A stretch of DNA of 6,807 bases. It comes from Chloroflexota bacterium. Lineage in GTDB: Bacteria; Chloroflexota; Anaerolineae; B4-G1. This document shows positions 5,917 to 6,807 of this stretch, one piece after another. The notes under the pieces are model-generated. The model was not told where the DNA came from, did no database searches, and saw only the letters and a list, made by a program, of their open reading frames with translations. A program made the translations under genes and the position numbers. The stretch covers positions 1 to 6,807 of the forward strand of contig DSAR01000101.1 of the NCBI GenBank assembly GCA_011046405.1. The letters are read 5' to 3'. Numbering within the stretch: the stretch's first letter is position 1; the number at the start of each line of letters is the position of its first letter.

Positions 5917-6059
5917 GTAAGCGTTCAGGGAATTGAACTATGGGACACAGATTGCACAGATTTTTTCCATCGGGTGTCAAGTAAGGCCTGCTTGATGGCC
6001 TCAATCTGTGTGAATCTGTGAAAATCTGTGTCCAATGTTTCCCTGGTCTGAACGGTTAC
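5917..6059. mobile_element. 143-bp MITE-like element with GTAA ends
   Basis: The inverted ends are GTAAGCGTTCAG (5917-5928) and CTGAACGGTTAC (6048-6059), 11 of 12 matching. The flanks are CGATTTTT (5909-5916) and CAATTTTT (6060-6067), an 8-bp duplication with one mismatch. Its ends share GTAAnnGYTCAG with the element at 645-777. Inside, GGACACAGATTGCACAGATT (5943-5962) is inverted against the AATCTGTG array at 6003-6033. An open frame starting at 6018 is not believable. Confidence 0.8.
5943..6033. repeat. Palindromic array of ten-base AATCTGTG units
   Basis: AATCTGTG starts at 6003, 6013 and 6023, a strict ten-base period; the complementary CACAGATT appears at 5946-5953 and 5955-5962. A smaller inverted pair TCAAG/CTTGA (5978-5982 with 5991-5995) sits in the centre. 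It forms the interior of the element at 5917-6059. Confidence 0.8.
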
Positions 6060-6093
6060 CAATTTTTTTCTATGGCACGTTTAGCCTTTATTA

Positions 6094-6192
6094 GTATCTT
6101 CTCAATCACTTGGGGTGAATCTGTTCGTAGTGCGCTTTTAGGGGCGCTGAAGCGCCTACTACGAACAAGCCCCCGGTTTATTGCGAAGATAT
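6094..6192. mobile_element. 99-bp MITE-like element with perfect 8-bp target duplication
   Basis: The inverted ends are GTATCTTCTCAATCA (6094-6108) and TTATTGCGAAGATAT (6178-6192), 12 of 15 matching. CTTTATTA occurs exactly on both sides (6086-6093 and 6193-6200). An internal stem pairs GTTCGTAGT (6123-6131) with ACTACGAAC (6158-6166), with a further GGCGC/GCGCC stem and TGAA loop inside (6143-6156). The duplication begins only 18 bases after that of the neighbouring element, so two families have inserted almost side by side. Confidence 0.85.
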
Positions 6193-6285
6193 CTTTATTA
6201 TCTCTGTCGATCTTTCGATGCTAAAATAAGTCGGTAAGCGTATCACGATCTTGAAACGTATTGGATCTACAAGGGGGGATTTCTA

Positions 6286-6807
6286 ATGAATCAAGATTTA
6301 TATCCTCGATCCAGAAGTGGCTGTGGCGTCCTCTCTATCATCGGTTGGTTGTTGGCGGTGATACTGGGTATCGCGCTCCTCTGGTATGGCTTCACCTGGA
6401 ACGGCAGTCCAACGGATGAAACCGGCGTCGAGGAAACGCCCGTACAAACAGCAGGCGAAGCGACGAGCACGCCAGAACAGGCCTTCGCCTGGCCCACCGT
6501 CACACCACTACCACCGACGGCGACGCCCACACCGGCCGTCACCGATACCCCAATCCCTTCACCTACCACCGAACCGACGCCTAGCCCAACAGAGACACCG
6601 GCGACGATTGTCGCCGGCGGCGACGGCGTGAACGTCCGCCAGGGTCCGGGCACGAACTTCACCCGCCTGGGTTACCTGGAACCCGGCACCCAGGCCAAGT
6701 TGATCGGCAAATACAACGACTGGTGGCAGATCGAGTACAACGGTGCGCCGGCGTGGGTCTTTGGCAATCTCGTCACCGCTTCCAACGCCGAAAACGTGCC
6801 CCAGGTC
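6286..6807 (+). CDS. Membrane-anchored SH3b (SH3_3) domain protein, N-terminal part
   Basis: The frame stays open to the last base (174 codons), so the gene continues beyond the window. AAGGGGGG at 6271-6278, seven bases before the ATG, supports the start. A short basic N-terminus (MNQDLYPRSRSG) precedes one hydrophobic segment (about residues 14-36), which should anchor the protein with its C-terminus outside the membrane. A flexible stalk rich in Thr and Pro follows (about 68-107, with repeated TP and PTP pairs). Residues 112-165 form a bacterial SH3 domain: GVNVRQGPGTNFTRLGYLEPG, then the DWWQIEYNGAPAWVFGNLV strands. Such domains commonly bind cell-wall or surface polymers. Further SH3b repeats or a catalytic domain may follow. 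The domain is sure; the function is not. Confidence 0.88.
   Translation, partial: MNQDLYPRSRSGCGVLSIIGWLLAVILGIALLWYGFTWNGSPTDETGVEETPVQTAGEATSTPEQAFAWPTVTPLPPTATPTPAVTDTPIPSPTTEPTPSPTETPATIVAGGDGVNVRQGPGTNFTRLGYLEPGTQAKLIGKYNDWWQIEYNGAPAWVFGNLVTASNAENVPQV

Noticed and set aside
1664..6200. CRISPR array
   Set aside because: The repeats are short, palindromic and scattered; there are no regular repeat-spacer units and no cas genes.
6018..6224. Plus-strand open frame of 68 codons
   Set aside because: It starts within the AATCTGTG array and crosses the second element; no ribosome site and no protein-like pattern.
6291..6662. Minus-strand open frame of 123 codons rich in Gly, Val and Ser
   Set aside because: It is the antisense of the Thr/Pro-rich stalk of the SH3b gene, whose own frame has a good start and a clear domain.

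Overview
The window reads as a piece of a bacterial chromosome from an environmental lineage. Chloroflexota (Anaerolineae-like) is my best guess. The hints are the gene repertoire (a PfkA/Pfp-family kinase, a short zinc-binding DnaJ-like protein, a membrane-anchored SH3b protein with a Thr/Pro-rich stalk) and intergenic spaces packed with short palindromic repeats. No 16S or other phylogenetic marker is present, so this is inference.

Layout: (1) 1-1624, a two-component pair on the + strand: the C-terminal half of a histidine kinase (cut by the window edge) and an OmpR/PhoB-type response regulator. A 133-bp palindromic insertion has been placed between them. (2) 1625-2276, non-coding: a 302-bp inverted-repeat element with a perfect 8-bp target duplication, then a second palindrome of CACGAAT/ATTCGTG units. 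(3) 2277-2858, a 193-aa protoglobin-like sensor protein that appears to lack the haem-ligating histidine. (4) 2916-3386 (- strand), a decayed EamA-type transporter gene with a frameshift and an internal deletion. (5) 3387-3772, a degenerate palindromic element, a good sigma70-like promoter and a short decameric repeat ahead of (6) 3773-4981, a 6-phosphofructokinase with the active-site signature of PPi-dependent enzymes. (7) 5096-5812, a 238-aa DnaJ-like protein with a single zinc-binding site, preceded by a 57-bp palindromic element. (8) 5813-6285, a strong promoter followed by two more palindromic insertions. (9) 6286-6807, the start of a membrane-anchored SH3b protein that runs off the window.

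The most interesting signal is in the spaces between genes. Six palindromic elements (57-302 bp, no coding capacity) occupy five intergenic regions. Five are flanked by 8-bp direct repeats (three perfect, two with one mismatch), so they behave like MITEs or other non-autonomous transposon derivatives. Their ends fall into three groups: GTAAnnGYTCAG, GTATCTTCTCAATAA and CTGRAGTTTTCC; the first two may be related. Three of the elements, in front of three unrelated genes, end 16-17 bases upstream of the start codon, so that the target duplication abuts or supplies part of the Shine-Dalgarno sequence. No transposase is encoded here. The coding genes look like ordinary housekeeping and signalling genes and do not form one pathway, apart from the kinase/regulator pair.
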